Shown here in pieces: positions 28,297 through 34,942 of a stretch of DNA of 43,617 nucleotides. How positions within the stretch are numbered: the stretch's first letter is position 1; the number at the start of each line of letters is the position of its first letter. The stretch covers positions 1 to 43,617 of the forward strand of contig URDR01000014.1 in NCBI GenBank assembly GCA_900546645.1, read 5' to 3'. The notes under the pieces were generated by a model that made no database searches, was not told where the DNA came from, and saw nothing but the letters and a program-made list of their open reading frames with translations. This stretch comes from an uncultured Bacteroides sp. GTDB taxonomy: Bacteria; Bacteroidota; Bacteroidia; Bacteroidales; Bacteroidaceae. The translations under genes and the position numbers were made by a program.

Positions 28297-29442
28297 CTAT
28301 ATCCGCAAGTAAATACGCAGCCGATACATACGCAAAAGGATGAAATAAATAATCAGACTGCACGAAGCTGCCATCAGCACCTGATACCAAGAAGGTCCTA
28401 CATATTGTTCCAAGCCGCGGAACAGAGAATGAGGAAGGCAGCGGAAGTTGACACACTGAGCCAGCATATAAGCCACAATAGAATTCATACCATAGACGCG
28501 TAGCCAGTCCATACCTCTGGTAAACTTACGCACATCCACAACATAGTAGAAGAAAGCCATCAGCAGAAAACAGTATCCGCTGCTGACCAAAACCATGGAG
28601 CTCGTCCAAAGCTTCTTGATTACCGGATGCTCTATATTCCACAGCCATCCCAAAGCCACCATTGCTGCACCTATGCCAGTCAGCAGTATCACCCTGCGCC
28701 GGGCAGAAAATAAAGCGTTCTTAAGCAACTGTCCGGCAAAAGCCCCACTCATGACCGTCACGATAAAGTTCAGACTGCTGAGTATCCATGTATAACGATA
28801 CCAAGGAGCAAACCGGACAACTCCCTCATCCACGGAAGCCGCATCCCGGAAACGACCCAATACCATACGGTCTATCCATTCAGCCAAATTGCCGTCGGGA
28901 GTATAGTTGCCTCCTCCGAATCCATCTACCACAATCCATTTCATCGAAGCCCAGAATACCAGCAGCAAGCTGACGGCAATACCCATCTGAGTTTTCCAAG
29001 AAGTAAAGACAAAAAAGAGTGCCGTAAAAAGATAACCTACGGCTATAGATTGCAGTGTATTCGAATAAAGATAAACCCGCGAAGGGTCAAGTCCCAAAAG
29101 ATTTCCCTGACACATCATCCCGAGAATCCACAGCAAGACAAACCGTTTAAGCAGCCGGCGGAACAACCCGCTGTAGTTGGCCTCATTCTTAAAACGAGCC
29201 ATAGAAAAAGGAATAGAAACCCCCGACATAAAAAGGAACAACGGCATAACCAAATCCCACGGTGAAAATCCCTGCCAGTCCACATGAGTAAAGTTCCACA
29301 TAAAAGTCTGGAAGCCTTCCGTGTCAACCGCTTTTGCCAAGGGATGTAAAACACCTTCCAAACCGACCAAGAAAAATAAGTCCAATCCTCGAAGAATATC
29401 CAGTGAAGCCAGTCGTTCACTCTTTTTTATTGTTGTTTCCAT
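28297..29442 (-). CDS. DUF5009-type membrane protein, HGSNAT acyltransferase-like
   Basis: A 381-residue multi-pass membrane protein from the start METTIKKSERLASLDILRGL; a longer in-frame reading to 29664 crosses the promoter and is rejected. The opening RLASLDILRGLDLFFLV followed by VDWQGFSPWDLVMPLFLFMS is typical of the heparan-alpha-glucosaminide acetyltransferase-like family (DUF5009/DUF1624), with about ten membrane helices. Human HGSNAT transfers acetyl groups across the lysosomal membrane to glucosamine; bacterial members are often linked with glycan use. No glycan locus is adjacent. The substrate is not known. Confidence 0.88.
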   Translation of the reverse strand: METTIKKSERLASLDILRGLDLFFLVGLEGVLHPLAKAVDTEGFQTFMWNFTHVDWQGFSPWDLVMPLFLFMSGVSIPFSMARFKNEANYSGLFRRLLKRFVLLWILGMMCQGNLLGLDPSRVYLYSNTLQSIAVGYLFTALFFVFTSWKTQMGIAVSLLLVFWASMKWIVVDGFGGGNYTPDGNLAEWIDRMVLGRFRDAASVDEGVVRFAPWYRYTWILSSLNFIVTVMSGAFAGQLLKNALFSARRRVILLTGIGAAMVALGWLWNIEHPVIKKLWTSSMVLVSSGYCFLLMAFFYYVVDVRKFTRGMDWLRVYGMNSIVAYMLAQCVNFRCLPHSLFRGLEQYVGPSWYQVLMAASCSLIIYFILLRMYRLRIYLRI

Positions 29443-29467
29443 ATTATTAGATTTAGTTTCATCGGCG

Positions 29468-29498
29468 CAAAGATAGTGAAAGGAGAAAGCAGTACCAA
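29468..29498 (-). promoter_or_regulatory. promoter of the DUF5009-type gene
   Basis: On the minus strand TATCTTTG (29468-29475) and TTGG (29495-29498) form a -7 and -33 pair with a 19-nt spacer. The ATG at 29442 follows 25 bases downstream, which fixes the start of the gene. Confidence 0.65.
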
Positions 29499-29665
29499 GC
29501 CAAAAGCTTGCTTTTGAGCGAAGGTTCTTCATCCGAAAAAAAGTTTTCACGAAATTTGCCTGCGCCCTACACGTTTTTGGAATTAACCCACTTATAAGCA
29601 ACAAGTTAAAGCGTGCAGGACGCAGTGTAGGACGGTGTAGGACGCACCCATTGCCTACACGCACC

Positions 29666-30364
29666 CTACACTGCCACCAGCATCAGTCCGACACTCCTTA
29701 TCGTCTTTATCTCCACATCCGGATTTCCGGCAAAGAGTTTACGGAGCTTGGTGAGAAATACATCCAAGCTACGGGAAGCAAAGAAATCATCTTCTGTATT
29801 CCAGAAACGGCTTAGGATGGCTTCGCGGCGAATGACCTCATTTTTGTTCTCGGCAAGAAGCTGCAGTATTTTAGATTCTGTTACGGTCAGAATACGAGTC
29901 TCCCCTGTGTTCTCATTGTGAAGGGTAGAATGTACCGTATCAAGCATATAATAGCTGAACTTACAGCACCCTTCTTCCGAGCGGCTTCTTATGCCTTCCT
30001 TCATTTTCAGGAGAGCATGGATATGAGCATCTATTTCGTCAGGAACAAAAGGTTTCTTCACATAATTATTTACACCGAGTTCATACCCCTGCCTTACATC
30101 TTTGGGCGATGTCAGAGCAGAAGCAAACAATATCGGAGTCTCACCGTCAGTCTCTCTTATTCTTTTTACCATCTCAAACCCATTCATCACCGGCATATCA
30201 ACATCTGAAATGATGATATCAGGTTTCCAGTTTTTCCATATCTCAAGCCCCTCTTTCCCATTTCCGGCAACAGCAACTTCATAGCCTCCTATAATTTCCT
30301 GAAGTCCAGCTTGTACGATGTAACGCAGATTCACATCATCTTCAACCAACAACAACTTTATCAT
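29666..30364 (-). CDS. OmpR-family response regulator, RprY-like
   Basis: A 232-residue regulator. The receiver domain has the acidic pair D9/D10, phospho-acceptor Asp54 (IISDVDMPVMNG) and Lys104 in VKKPF; the C-terminal winged helix runs from about 135 to 230 (TVTESKILQLLAENKNEV, then RSLDVFLTKLRKLF and IKTIRSVGLML). OmpR/PhoB-type regulators bind direct repeats as head-to-tail dimers. The start overlaps the kinase stop by four bases, so the pair is one transcript. I infer that it binds the 11-bp-spaced TAACMTA repeats found at five promoters to the right. It resembles RprY of Bacteroides. Confidence 0.93.
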   Translation of the reverse strand: MIKLLLVEDDVNLRYIVQAGLQEIIGGYEVAVAGNGKEGLEIWKNWKPDIIISDVDMPVMNGFEMVKRIRETDGETPILFASALTSPKDVRQGYELGVNNYVKKPFVPDEIDAHIHALLKMKEGIRSRSEEGCCKFSYYMLDTVHSTLHNENTGETRILTVTESKILQLLAENKNEVIRREAILSRFWNTEDDFFASRSLDVFLTKLRKLFAGNPDVEIKTIRSVGLMLVAV

Positions 30365-31677
30365 AATGCTTTAACCATTAAAGGTAAATAAATAATAAAT
30401 TCCGTAAACTCACCCTCTATGCTATTAACTATAACTCTCCCTTTGTGTGCTTCAACCACCTGTTGAACAAAGTTTAAGCCTAATCCAAATCCGGCAACTT
30501 TTACTTTGTTTCTTCGCCCGGTATAAGCACGCTCATATTTATCGAACACCTTAAGCATATCCTTTTCATTAATTCCCAACCCATTATCTTGAATTTTGAG
30601 GATACTATATTTACTATTTTCAGAAGAAGATATTTTAACATCAACCCTATCCTTGGAATATTTAATGGAATTATCAATCATGTTACTAAATACTTCTTCC
30701 ATATATTCAGCATCAGCACAAATACTCTCAGCAACCAGGTCAAATTTAAAAGTAACTGGTTTGGGAGATTTAGCCATAAATTTATCGGATATTTTTAAGA
30801 GTAGAGGCTTCAGCATTACCATTTCACAGTTCATCTCCAATTTATTATTCTCCAACTTAGATATAGTCAGAATCTTATTTGTCAGTGCAAGCAAGTGGTC
30901 TGCCTCATCTTTGGCTATATTGAAGAATTTCTCTTTCATATCTGACTTATTATCAAGCTTTCCACCCTGTAGAAAATTCAAGGCCGTCAGTATAGAACTT
31001 AATGGTGTTTTCATGTCATGCACCATAGCGTATGAAAAGTCCTCACGGATTTGAGAGGTTCTATTGATATGATGGATAATCCTTACCTGATAGATAATGC
31101 ACCCGATTACGAATATCAGAATAACGACAGTCGCTATAATGAGTAATCCCATACGCTCCAGAAAAATCCTATTGGGATTGGTGATGATAAGCTGGACAAC
31201 TTGAGTATAATCAGAACGGATTGGAAAATATTTAGGCTTGACAACCATAAAAGATGGATTTTTTTGAGTACCGATACCACTTATCTTTTCCCCTGTCTTT
31301 AAATTTATGATATCTATATAATATTGGTTTCCTAACCCATTCTGTATTAATAAATCGGCTGTAATAGAATCAAGATGGTGTAATGACATTGGATATCCCA
31401 TATCTGAGAGCCGTTCATAAAAATATGTCATTGGAGGTATGGTGTCGTTTGTAGGTCCGCTCATAATTTCTGTTCCTTTGGGGGTTTGTCCAAATCTTAT
31501 ATTCCCCTCTTCTTCCAAGGCTTTTTCAATGATTGCATAACTTTCCTTTTGAATATTGTTTTCAATGAGTTTATATGTATTAAACAGCCATAAAGACTGT
31601 AAAGCAATGGCACTTATCAAACCGATAAATGCCAATATGCTTGTGTATAGCGTTTTCTTGTTTTTTATCAACAGCAT
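30361..31677 (-). CDS. sensor histidine kinase, RprX-like (kinase 1)
   Basis: A 438-residue kinase. Membrane helix 1 is at about residues 11-32 and helix 2 at about 177-197, enclosing a periplasmic sensor domain of about 145 residues with no known fold that I recognise. The phospho-acceptor is His220 in FSYAMVHDMKTPLSS; the ATPase domain has MIDNSIKYSKD (N box), IQDNGLGI (G1) and AGFGLGLNFVQQVV (G2). It is co-transcribed with the response regulator. It diverges from the first double-glycine peptide gene, and a minus-strand -7 box (TATATTTG, 31714-31721) lies close to the shared operator. A paralogue is encoded at 38524-39837. Confidence 0.94.
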   Translation of the reverse strand: MLLIKNKKTLYTSILAFIGLISAIALQSLWLFNTYKLIENNIQKESYAIIEKALEEEGNIRFGQTPKGTEIMSGPTNDTIPPMTYFYERLSDMGYPMSLHHLDSITADLLIQNGLGNQYYIDIINLKTGEKISGIGTQKNPSFMVVKPKYFPIRSDYTQVVQLIITNPNRIFLERMGLLIIATVVILIFVIGCIIYQVRIIHHINRTSQIREDFSYAMVHDMKTPLSSILTALNFLQGGKLDNKSDMKEKFFNIAKDEADHLLALTNKILTISKLENNKLEMNCEMVMLKPLLLKISDKFMAKSPKPVTFKFDLVAESICADAEYMEEVFSNMIDNSIKYSKDRVDVKISSSENSKYSILKIQDNGLGINEKDMLKVFDKYERAYTGRRNKVKVAGFGLGLNFVQQVVEAHKGRVIVNSIEGEFTEFIIYLPLMVKAL

Positions 31678-31713
31678 ATTTTTTATTTTTGAGATTTATC
31701 GCACACGATGCCG

Positions 31714-31721
31714 CAAATATA
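31714..31721 (-). promoter_or_regulatory. -7 box of the kinase 1 / regulator operon
   Basis: TATATTTG on the minus strand fits TAnnTTTG, 36 bases upstream of the kinase start. The -33 position falls on the operator repeats that face the opposite way, so binding there could influence both directions. Confidence 0.45.
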
Positions 31722-31739
31722 ACAAATATCCTTTAAAAC

Positions 31740-31795
31740 TAACATAAAAATAACATATTAACAACTTAAACGCGCTTTTTGATGTAATATCTTTG
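31740..31795 (+). promoter_or_regulatory. regulon promoter 1: triple 11-bp repeat plus -7 box
   Basis: TAACATA (31740-31746), TAACATA (31751-31757) and the weaker CAACTTA (31762-31768) repeat every 11 bp. After exactly 19 nt comes TATCTTTG (31788-31795). The last repeat occupies the -33 position. It drives the first double-glycine peptide gene. This is the most degenerate of the five operators. Confidence 0.75.
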
Positions 31796-31841
31796 CAATA
31801 TCATTGAAAAAGAAAATTGTTTAATAAAAAAGTTAGTAACC

Positions 31842-31958
31842 ATGAAACAGTATTTTGCAGAATTAAGCCAAGAGGAAAATCGGAGCATTTTTGGTGGCAT
31901 AGAATATGAATGGATATATGTAAACGGACGTTATATACAAATCATTGTAAATTCGTAA
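31842..31958 (+). CDS. double-glycine leader peptide 1
   Basis: A 38-residue peptide not found by usual length cut-offs. The leader MKQYFAELSQEENRSIFGG has the classical double-glycine export pattern: Leu at -12, Ser at -11, Glu at -8, Ile at -4 and GG at -2/-1. Cleavage after GG leaves a 19-residue aromatic, hydrophobic peptide (IEYEWIYVNGRYIQIIVNS) without cysteines. It has its own regulon promoter and stands alone, separate from the other four peptides. It could be a pheromone, a bacteriocin or another exported peptide; short size and single-gene transcription favour signalling, but that is inference. Confidence 0.78.
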   Translation: MKQYFAELSQEENRSIFGGIEYEWIYVNGRYIQIIVNS

Positions 31959-31960
31959 AT

Positions 31961-31980
31961 TATAAGTTATACAACTTATA
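31961..31980. other. small palindrome after peptide 1
   Basis: TATAAGTT and AACTTATA form a perfect 8-bp stem with a 4-nt loop three bases after the peptide 1 stop. It is AT-rich and has no T-run, so it may be a weak terminator or an RNA end that protects the short transcript. Confidence 0.4.
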
Positions 31981-31994
31981 GCTGTTATCAAAAT

Positions 31995-32050
31995 TAACCT
32001 AATGATAACATAAAGGTAACATAGCCCCAGATAATGTTGACTTATCTTTG
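31995..32050 (+). promoter_or_regulatory. regulon promoter 2: triple 11-bp repeat plus -7 box
   Basis: TAACCTA (31995-32001), TAACATA (32006-32012) and TAACATA (32017-32023) repeat every 11 bp. A 19-nt gap separates them from TATCTTTG (32043-32050). It should drive the transcript with peptides 2-5 and the S41 peptidase. The operator core is almost identical to that at 34218. Confidence 0.85.
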
Positions 32051-32086
32051 CATCAGTAAAACCAAGCAAGATTGAGAATCTTGAAA

Positions 32087-32149
32087 ATGAAGCGTTATCA
32101 AACATTCCAATATTCAAATAGAATGGTAAACATCAAAATGTTAAACTAA
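32087..32149 (+). CDS. possible upstream leader peptide A
   Basis: A 20-codon frame, MKRYQTFQYSNRMVNIKMLN, lies in the leader between promoter 2 and peptide 2, ending 13 bases before the peptide 2 start. The leader of the 34376 gene holds a matching 18-codon frame (MKFYQTFQDLNRVVNIKM) in the same place; several of the differences are synonymous. It is either a translated regulatory peptide or a copied leader RNA; translation is not proven. Confidence 0.4.
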   Translation: MKRYQTFQYSNRMVNIKMLN

Positions 32150-32162
32150 AAAATTAGAACGT

Positions 32163-32276
32163 ATGAAAGAACTAACCAAAAATGAAGTCCTGTCAATTAC
32201 AGGCGGGTATTATCCTCCGACTGAAAAACAACTGGAGAATTTGAATCCTTTTGAGCAAATTATTATTTGCTGGTAA
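32163..32276 (+). CDS. double-glycine leader peptide 2
   Basis: A 37-residue peptide. The leader MKELTKNEVLSITGG follows the export pattern (Leu -12, Thr -11, Glu -8, Val -7, Ile -4, GG). The mature part would be 22 residues, starting YYPPTEKQLENLNPF and ending in a hydrophobic IIICW with one cysteine. It is the first gene after promoter 2 and leader peptide A, 18 bases before peptide 3. The mature peptide is not helical-hydrophobic like peptides 3 and 4, so it may have a different job, for instance signalling. Confidence 0.75.
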   Translation: MKELTKNEVLSITGGYYPPTEKQLENLNPFEQIIICW

Positions 32277-32294
32277 AACTTAAATTGAGAATTT

Positions 32295-32468
32295 ATGGAA
32301 TACAAAGAAATGATGCGTACCATGAGTATGCAAGAACAATTGGAAACTAATGGAGGAGTCGTTATCTGTACTATATTAGGAGTTGCTATAACTGGCAAAG
32401 CCTTGGCATGGGCAGCAGCGACAGGTATATTCGCAGCAGGAGTTTATGTAGGTTATAATCAAAAATAG
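32295..32468 (+). CDS. double-glycine leader peptide 3, class II bacteriocin-like
   Basis: A 57-residue peptide. The leader ends SMQEQLETNGG (Met -12, Ser -11, Glu -8, Thr -4). The 36-residue core starts VVICTILGVAITGK, is strongly hydrophobic with many small residues, and holds a GxxxG motif in GVYVG. This is the make-up of two-peptide (class IIb) bacteriocins of the lactobin/cerein type, which are also annotated in Bacteroides. It sits four bases before peptide 4, and the two could form a pair. Other ATG codons at residues 6, 7, 10 and 12 are possible starts, but 1 keeps a leader of normal length. Confidence 0.78.
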   Translation: MEYKEMMRTMSMQEQLETNGGVVICTILGVAITGKALAWAAATGIFAAGVYVGYNQK

Positions 32469-32472
32469 CTGT

Positions 32473-32637
32473 ATGAGAGAGTATTTATTTACAGATATGA
32501 CGCTTGACGAACAAGAAAGTGTCAATGGAGGTTTTATAGAAACCTTTTTGCTGATAGGCGGAATAGCTGCCGCAGGTGTTGCTATTTATGAGGCTGGTAA
32601 AGCAACCGGTGAATTTATTGCAGAATGTATTAAATAA
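32473..32637 (+). CDS. double-glycine leader peptide 4, class II bacteriocin-like
   Basis: A 54-residue peptide. The leader MREYLFTDMTLDEQESVNGG matches the pattern (Met -12, Thr -11, Glu -8, Val -4, GG). The 34-residue core is hydrophobic and glycine/alanine-rich (LIGGIAAAGVAIYEAGKATG) with a GxxxG motif (GKATG) and ends FIAECIK. It could pair with peptide 3, coming four bases after it. Its C-terminal half resembles the leaderless peptide 5 that follows (shared GK..G.FIA...K). Function as a bacteriocin is inferred from composition and the leader only. Confidence 0.78.
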   Translation: MREYLFTDMTLDEQESVNGGFIETFLLIGGIAAAGVAIYEAGKATGEFIAECIK

Positions 32638-32644
32638 TAGACAT

Positions 32645-32797
32645 ATGTATAATTTCTTTTCAAAAATTAAAAATCATATAACCGGAAATGAATTTGCAAA
32701 TACTTTTATAAGTATTGGAATTCTTGCTGTTATATTTTGTATTCTTTTTTATCTTGGGAAAGAAGTAGGAGCATTCATCGCTCTTATGACAAAGTGA
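32645..32797 (+). CDS. leaderless small membrane peptide 5, possible immunity protein
   Basis: A 50-residue protein with a short basic N-terminus and one membrane helix (NTFISIGILAVIFCILFYLG). It has no double-glycine site. Aligned without gaps, its last 27 residues share about 10 identities with the core of peptide 4, including GK..G.FIA...K. Bacteriocin immunity proteins are often small membrane proteins encoded just after their bacteriocin, so immunity by partner mimicry is possible; so is a role as a membrane anchor for the peptidase that follows. Its stop overlaps a GTG start of the S41 gene (GTGA). Confidence 0.65.
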   Translation: MYNFFSKIKNHITGNEFANTFISIGILAVIFCILFYLGKEVGAFIALMTK

Positions 32798-34212
32798 AAA
32801 AATCCATTAACCAAATGATAGAATACTTTCCTATACCGATATTGAAAAAGGACAAGCAATACAATCTGTACCAGAATGAAGTAATGAACCTTGTCTCTTT
32901 TATTAAGGAATACCACCCACTCCCTTTGGTGGATGGAAAGGCTTTTGCATCAGTTGAGAAACAGTCAGAGATACTTTGCCATAGCCTTGAACATGAAAGA
33001 ACATCTTCAGACTTTCCCATGAAACTGAACAAATTATTAACGCTACTGCATGATGCATATACATTTGCTATGCCTAAGGAAGAGGCTGTATATCCTTTTG
33101 TCATCCGATATTTTGAAGGAAGCTTTTATATATATGCAATAGCCTCATCGTTTCCGAACTGCACAGGGAAAATAATCAAATCTATAAATGGCAAGTCAAT
33201 AGATACCATCACAGATTCCCTGACAGAATGTGTTCCTTCGGAAAACAAAATAAAAGCTTGTATAACGGGTAGTTGTTTTTTTAATCAAGCAGACTTCTTG
33301 CGGATGATTGGTGTAATAAAGACAGAAGAAATTGTCTGTTTCACTTTTTCAGATGGAAGCGAAGTGTGTATCCCATCAGCGAGTGGACGAGCCACTTGCC
33401 TCTATCATCATGTAACAATATTGCCACACCCTGTTACAGAAAAAAGAGAAGAGCCATTTAGTTATAAGATAATAGGAAAGATTTGTTATATGCAATTTAA
33501 CTCCATGATTGACCGTTTTACATATCAGTTGGGCTGCCGTATGACAAATACGACCATTAACAATAAAGCCAGTCAATCGCTCCCCCTATTTACCGATTTC
33601 TTAGATGAAATGTGGCATGAAATAAATATGCGAAAAGTTTCAAAACTCATTGTGGATATGCGATATAATGGAGGTGGAAATAGCTTATTAGGAAATATAT
33701 TATTAGACTTTCTTGGAGTATCAATGAATCATATCCGTACATTTAAATCTTATTTGCGCGCATCCGATTTCCTACAGAAATGTTATCCTTCCCTCTTTGT
33801 TTCAAAAGAATATAATAAAAGGATGGGTATGCTGATAAAGCAAGAGGAAGTTGTGAGCAATCAGTTTTATGATATTCCTAAGACAAAAAAATGTTTTCAT
33901 GGAGAAACCATTTTTATCCAAGGGCAAAATACATTTAGTAGCGCAAACTATATGCTGACACTTATTAAAGACAATGCCCTTTTTCCCATTGTTGGGACTC
34001 CAACTTCTCAAAGCCCAACTTGCTATGGTGATGTACTTCCTGTCCAACTCCCATTTACAAAGAATTGCCTCTGTATCAGTCATTCATATTTTCTTCGACC
34101 GAATGAGACAAACGTAGAAAAAAGTTTATTTCCGGACATTGCCGTTTGCAATTCTTTAGAAGACAGATTATCAGGAGTGGATGCTTGTTGGGAACAAGCA
34201 CTTGAGCTTTGA
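32794..34212 (+). CDS. S41-family serine peptidase
   Basis: About 472 residues from the GTG that overlaps the peptide 5 stop; the ATG at 32815 is an alternative. The N-terminal helical part has the LLTLLHDAYTF block of S41 enzymes (usually GDAHT); the catalytic half has KLIVDMRYNGGGNSLL, then QNTFSSANYMLTLIKDN with the presumed nucleophile in FSSA near residue 383, and VGTPTSQSPTCYGDVL. There is no PDZ domain and no visible signal peptide, unlike most S41 peptidases, so it is either cytoplasmic or depends on peptide 5. It lies in the peptide transcript, suggesting a role in peptide maturation, turnover or defence. Confidence 0.85.
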   Translation: MKKSINQMIEYFPIPILKKDKQYNLYQNEVMNLVSFIKEYHPLPLVDGKAFASVEKQSEILCHSLEHERTSSDFPMKLNKLLTLLHDAYTFAMPKEEAVYPFVIRYFEGSFYIYAIASSFPNCTGKIIKSINGKSIDTITDSLTECVPSENKIKACITGSCFFNQADFLRMIGVIKTEEIVCFTFSDGSEVCIPSASGRATCLYHHVTILPHPVTEKREEPFSYKIIGKICYMQFNSMIDRFTYQLGCRMTNTTINNKASQSLPLFTDFLDEMWHEINMRKVSKLIVDMRYNGGGNSLLGNILLDFLGVSMNHIRTFKSYLRASDFLQKCYPSLFVSKEYNKRMGMLIKQEEVVSNQFYDIPKTKKCFHGETIFIQGQNTFSSANYMLTLIKDNALFPIVGTPTSQSPTCYGDVLPVQLPFTKNCLCISHSYFLRPNETNVEKSLFPDIAVCNSLEDRLSGVDACWEQALEL

Positions 34213-34217
34213 CACAT

Positions 34218-34273
34218 TAACCTAACGATAACATAAAGGTAACATAGTCTCCCACAACATCAGCTTACCTTTA
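34218..34273 (+). promoter_or_regulatory. regulon promoter 3: triple 11-bp repeat plus -7 box
   Basis: TAACCTA (34218-34224), TAACATA (34229-34235) and TAACATA (34240-34246) repeat every 11 bp. A 19-nt gap leads to TACCTTTA (34266-34273), which differs from TAnnTTTG in its last base. The operator begins six bases after the S41 stop and drives the DUF3267 to ABC-ATPase genes. Confidence 0.83.
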
Positions 34274-34299
34274 CAAACGTAAAACCCAATAAATTGAAA

Positions 34300-34356
34300 A
34301 TGAAGTTTTATCAGACATTTCAAGATTTAAATAGAGTGGTAAATATCAAAATGTAA
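34300..34356 (+). CDS. possible upstream leader peptide B
   Basis: An 18-codon frame (MKFYQTFQDLNRVVNIKM) in the leader of promoter 3, equivalent to leader peptide A at 32087. In both cases the next gene follows within about 20 bases and starts ACGTATGAAAGAA. Synonymous changes between the copies hint at coding, but the copies are short and may simply be a duplicated leader. Confidence 0.4.
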   Translation: MKFYQTFQDLNRVVNIKM

Positions 34357-34375
34357 AACCAAAAAATCAGGACGT

Positions 34376-34912
34376 ATGAAAGAAAAAGTTATTGATATAA
34401 ATAAGGTATATTTATTTTCTTTGCCATGCATAATAATAGGAACGCCACTGCTTATTATGGTATACCGGTATTTTCATGGTACAGAATATAGAGAAACTTT
34501 GATTGAAAATCCCTATTCTTTGATCTCACTGATGTTTGTGACCTTTAGTTTTATTCTTTTACATGAACTAATACATGGAATATGTTTTGCGGTATTTTCA
34601 AAAAAAAGATTTAAGAGGATAAGGTTTGGTATTATGTGGAGCCATTTAGCCCCCTACTGCCACTGTGAGGATGCCATAACTGCTAAACAATATAGAATCG
34701 TATTGCTAATGCCAACTTTATTATTAGGTTTCTTACCTATGTTAACAGGTCTCATTGTCGGAAACTTTCTTGCTTTTTTCGCTGGAGTAATGTTAGTATG
34801 GGGAGGAATCGGTGATATAATAGCTTATAGTTTAACGAGAAAGGTTCCCGACAGCGCATTGTTAATAGACCATCCTAAAGAAGTCGGTTTTTATTACAAT
34901 GATAAAATATAA
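34376..34912 (+). CDS. membrane zincin-like protein, DUF3267 type
   Basis: A 178-residue protein with about four membrane helices. The zinc-protease motif HELIH (H63, E64, H67) lies at the cytoplasmic side of the second helix, and VWGGIGDIIAYSL in the last helix may supply the third ligand. This matches the DUF3267 family of putative membrane metalloproteases, related in style to M50 site-2 proteases. It is the first gene of the promoter 3 transcript, followed by a paralogue without the motif and then an ABC transporter. Possible substrates are the leader peptides or the anchored peptide 5; this is inference. Confidence 0.82.
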   Translation: MKEKVIDINKVYLFSLPCIIIGTPLLIMVYRYFHGTEYRETLIENPYSLISLMFVTFSFILLHELIHGICFAVFSKKRFKRIRFGIMWSHLAPYCHCEDAITAKQYRIVLLMPTLLLGFLPMLTGLIVGNFLAFFAGVMLVWGGIGDIIAYSLTRKVPDSALLIDHPKEVGFYYNDKI

Positions 34913-34942
34913 GATTTTCAAAAATACTTAAATATAAACAAG

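Noticed and set aside
29443..29664. N-terminal extension of the DUF5009-type protein
   Set aside because: It crosses a well-formed promoter (29468-29498) and lacks family features; the ATG at 29442 is the family start.
31714..31760. Autoregulation of the kinase 1 operon by the same operator
   Set aside because: The repeats face the peptide gene and are in inverse orientation for the kinase promoter; steric effects are possible but the defining arrangement is absent on that strand.
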